This document shows positions 61,465-64,000 of a stretch of 64,000 nucleotides of DNA, one piece after another (position 1 is the stretch's first letter; every line of letters begins with the position of its first letter). This DNA is from Daphnia carinata (taxonomy: Eukaryota > Arthropoda > Branchiopoda > Diplostraca > Daphniidae), in NCBI RefSeq assembly GCF_022539665.2, contig NC_081337.1, positions 4,378,679 to 4,442,678 on the forward strand, in the 5' to 3' direction. The notes under the pieces are model-generated. The model was given only the letters and a program-made list of their open reading frames with translations. It was not told the DNA's origin and made no database searches. Made by a program: the position numbers and the translations under genes.

Positions 61465-62383
61465 TCTTTTCGAAATGCTTTCGAAACTCACGTAGCGATT
61501 TAACAACTTGAAGAGGTGTCAGTCCGTTGTCATGGAGCTTAGGGCTGTTATTTCAGCTCGTTTCCATAGCAACCGTCACCCACACATCAATGTGTACGCA
61601 CAGTTTGATACAAACACCATCTGATTTCAGTCCAAAAGTGGTTTGGTTCAGTTATAGGCCAACAATACGGATTGATAGATAACAGGAAGAGCCACACACA
61701 ATGGGCATTCCACTGTGCGTGATGGCAGCTGAAAGCGACATCCACCTGCTCCAACCTCTTCAACAGTCATTTCTCTGGTGTGCCACTGTATATCTTAGCG
61801 TGTGTCAGGGTAGGGAGAAGGGCAAATAAGGGGAAACTTTCCGCCCGCTAGGAACAAGTTTCAGTTCCTCCCCTTAATCAGTCGTTGGTGCACCGCACGT
61901 ATCAACAAAACTCCAAAAGTGAGATAAGCGAACCGCATCGTCATCGTAGCGCAAGCATTCAGTGCATCAGACCGGTTCTCTCGTATCGCAAAGCGAGCCT
62001 GAAGTGACCCACTCCGTACTTTTATTTTTATTTTTTTCAATTCCTGCAAACTGTGTGGTGTTCCATGTCGAACATCGGCAAACGTGTCCGTGTCCCGCGT
62101 GCAATTCTTCCTAACGCTTTTCTTTTCTTTCAAAATAAATTCTGACAAAACTTCTAAGTGTCACCTTTTTTTAGTGGTAACGTCGTAATCCATGCCCGTT
62201 TTTGCGTGTGGTGCTGTTACGGAGCCATAACAACGAGAGCTCTCGTAAAAACTTGGCGGGTGTACGTCAGTAAACATTAACGAGAACGCGAAACGTTTGT
62301 GTATTTAAAACTGTTTCGACTGGTGCCAGTTGACGCACCAGCTGTCGATTTGGACAAAAAAGCCGCCAGGTGCATGACGTAGG

Positions 62384-62385
<2 letters not shown>

Positions 62386-62423
<38 letters not shown>
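62386..62423. repeat. (GT)19 microsatellite next to a start codon
   Basis: Uninterrupted alternating G and T ending 15 bases before the ATG at 62439. Such tracts can adopt Z-DNA and are length-variable. Confidence 0.9.
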
Positions 62424-62425
<2 letters not shown>

Positions 62426-62438
62426 GCGCTCCGCGGCC

Positions 62439-63072
62439 ATGATGTATTCTAGCTTTAAAAAGTTACCCGATTTATCCTACCGAAGCCATAAATTGCAAAT
62501 GGCCACATACGGAGACGCAAGAAGTTTCGATTCGTTCGACATACGGCCAGCGTATCTCGACAGAGGTCGATTTGTCGATCCGTACAGATGGGTGGCGACA
62601 CCGATCCAGACCGGCAACTCGGCAACGACCATTTCGGCGAACGGCAGCAACAAAAACAGCCGGGCGATGACGTCGTCGCCGGCCAATGGAGAATCAGGTG
62701 TGAGTGCGGTGACGGGAGTGACGGGAATTCCAAATCTGGTCGAATTGGACGACGCGTTTAATACGTTAGATCCTGGCCAATTGTTGAGACTGTCCGCCTT
62801 TCTGTCGGAGACGCCGAGAACGGTAGAAACTATCCCGTCCACGCAATCTGCCCGCCTGCTGGAACGGCGTCGTAAATCTTCCAGCATGTTGGTAGACGAT
62901 CTTTTACACGAAATCTATCGCCAGCCTGGCAGAAAATACAGCGGGGACGAAGACGAAGCCTTCTCCAGTAACGAAGACGTGTCCAACAGCGAGTCGGCCA
63001 ACAATGGAATAGGCGAAGTGATACAAGGCTCGCGTTTCTCATCCAAGTGCGTCGAGCCCCTCAAAAAGAAAG
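62439..63072 (+). CDS. first coding exon of an unrecognised gene, continues beyond the window
   Basis: The ATG at 62439 (context CGGCC-ATG) opens a frame of about 211 codons to a likely donor AAAG|GTGGTA at 63072; unspliced, the frame would stop at 63119. The product is hydrophilic, with a central Ser/Thr/Gly-rich part (SANGSNKNSRAMTSSPANG), a leucine-containing helix (LDPGQLLRLSAFLSETP), a basic run (LLERRRKSSSMLVDDLLHEI) and an acidic run (YSGDEDEAFSSNEDVS). No signal peptide or membrane segment. I do not recognise the family. GC content is higher than in the flanks, which supports coding. It could be a transcriptional regulator or scaffold, but that is a guess. Confidence 0.5.
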
Positions 63073-63119
63073 GTGGTAACTCGAATCCTGTTTCTCTTCT
63101 TGTTACCATGTACGTATAA

Positions 63120-64000
63120 CCTAATCCAAGGGTATCGACCATGACGCATTTCATCGGCCAACCCTAGCTTCCTCCTCCCACAGCGTATTGATAATATATA
63201 TGTGTATGCGAGTGGCTGACACCATTCGACGCCTTTAGAACTGCTATCCGAGCAATGTGGATGTAACTTTTCGATTTATTTCGCCTTTATTCTCCTTTGT
63301 TGATTCTTTGTCAACTGAGCTCATTCATTTTTCTTACAGCGATTTCGGCTAACCTCCGAGTTTCCGATCTCATCTCGTGTTGGCTACGCACCCGGGCCAC
63401 ATTAATTAACCACAGGATACAGTTTATAACGCATTCGTATAAGATGCAAAAGTTCGTTTTAGAATTTTCGAGTTGCATCGGTTGATTAGCGAGCAACAAA
63501 ATTAAAAATCTAGGGCGGTCCAAAAAATTTCTATTCTAAAGTCAATTTTGTTGAACCGTGATAACGATTTTTCGGCCAAGGCTCCAATTCACCAGCCAAA
63601 CGTTATCTGTAAATTTTCTGCCAAAAAAAGAAATGGGATTGTAATTATGAAGGACAAAGGCCTGCAAACGCGAGCGACTTCCCTTTCTTTTATTTTTATT
63701 TACTTGTGTTATCAAGATGCATCCCGTAGTCTAGGCCAAACGGCACCCTTTTCCGGTACGGGACAAATGTTACACTCTCCCTTAAGTATACATTTATTTG
63801 AAAAAAGGAAATTGGACTAACAAGAGGAAAAACGAAATTGCGTTCGACCATTTCCCAAACAAATGCATAAAATAAGATTTAAGGATATAATTAAAACCTA
63901 ATTACTTAAGCCATAGTTGCACAAGTAGGGATTTCAATTCTAATTATCTCTAGAATTAAGAACCTAACTACTGTAAGTCTGAAACGTTGCTTTTGTTTTC
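63120..64000. other. right edge, probably intron of the gene starting at 62439
   Basis: AT-rich with no recognised exon. The next exon of the gene at 62439 is presumably outside the window. Confidence 0.4.

Larger units (their letters stand above)
60580..62438. other. spacer between TRPML and the gene starting at 62439
   Basis: About 1.9 kb. It contains the TRPML 3' UTR, a weak minus-strand frame at 61111-61464, and a GT microsatellite at its right end. A minus-strand stretch at 61492-61544 translates to LHDNGLTPLQVVKSL, reminiscent of an ankyrin-repeat half, and is bounded by AG and GTGAGT. Confidence 0.5.

Noticed and set aside
62477-62887. Minus-strand 136-codon frame opposite the exon at 62439
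   Set aside because: Likely shadow; the plus-strand frame is longer, starts in good ATG context and ends at a donor site.

Overview
The window looks like nuclear DNA from an arthropod, most likely a crustacean of the Daphnia type. This is inferred from compact multi-exon genes with GT-AG introns often only 55-70 bases long, AT-rich spacers, and gene products that read as animal orthologues. Species assignment is inference only. I traced exon chains by hand. Seven genes gave splice models that stay in frame from start to stop and match known families along their length: alpha-catulin, BAP1/calypso, an Rb/p107-type pocket protein, KXD1, GAK/auxilin, SPF45/RBM17 and TRPML. An eighth, an SLC10-type carrier, is assigned to superfamily only.

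Layout, left to right. 229-20280 (minus): alpha-catulin, 12 coding exons, with a 13-kb first intron that fills 6970-20052. 20281-26088: gene-free spacer with homopolymer and palindromic tracts. 26089-28350 (plus): BAP1/calypso deubiquitinase. 30621-33290 (plus): SLC10-like carrier with an N-terminal ectodomain. 34519-38343 (minus): pocket protein, with a perfect palindromic E2F-type site just upstream. 39729-40261 (plus): KXD1, a BORC subunit. 41360-46300 (plus): GAK/auxilin, with kinase, PTEN-like, C2 and J domains. 47308-48800 (minus): SPF45. 50032-50760: an array of about eight 93-bp repeats. 50958-53603 (minus): an intronless 881-residue gene with four tandem retropepsin-like domains. 57944-60579 (plus): TRPML channel. 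62439 onward (plus): first exon of an unrecognised gene.

The most unusual locus is the quadruple retropepsin gene with the repeat array behind it. The protein is built as a duplicated pair of protease-like domains (A1-B1, A2-B2). Only A1 and B2 keep the Asp-Ser-Gly active-site triplet; B1 and A2 have lost the aspartate. No LTR, gag, reverse transcriptase or integrase is visible around it, so it may be a host-retained retroelement-derived gene.

The other genes are housekeeping or signalling genes and do not form an operon. By family knowledge, GAK acts in clathrin uncoating, KXD1 in lysosome positioning and TRPML in lysosomal cation release. BAP1/calypso and the pocket protein act on chromatin and the cell cycle, SPF45 in splice-site choice, and catulin in adhesion and cytoskeletal scaffolding.
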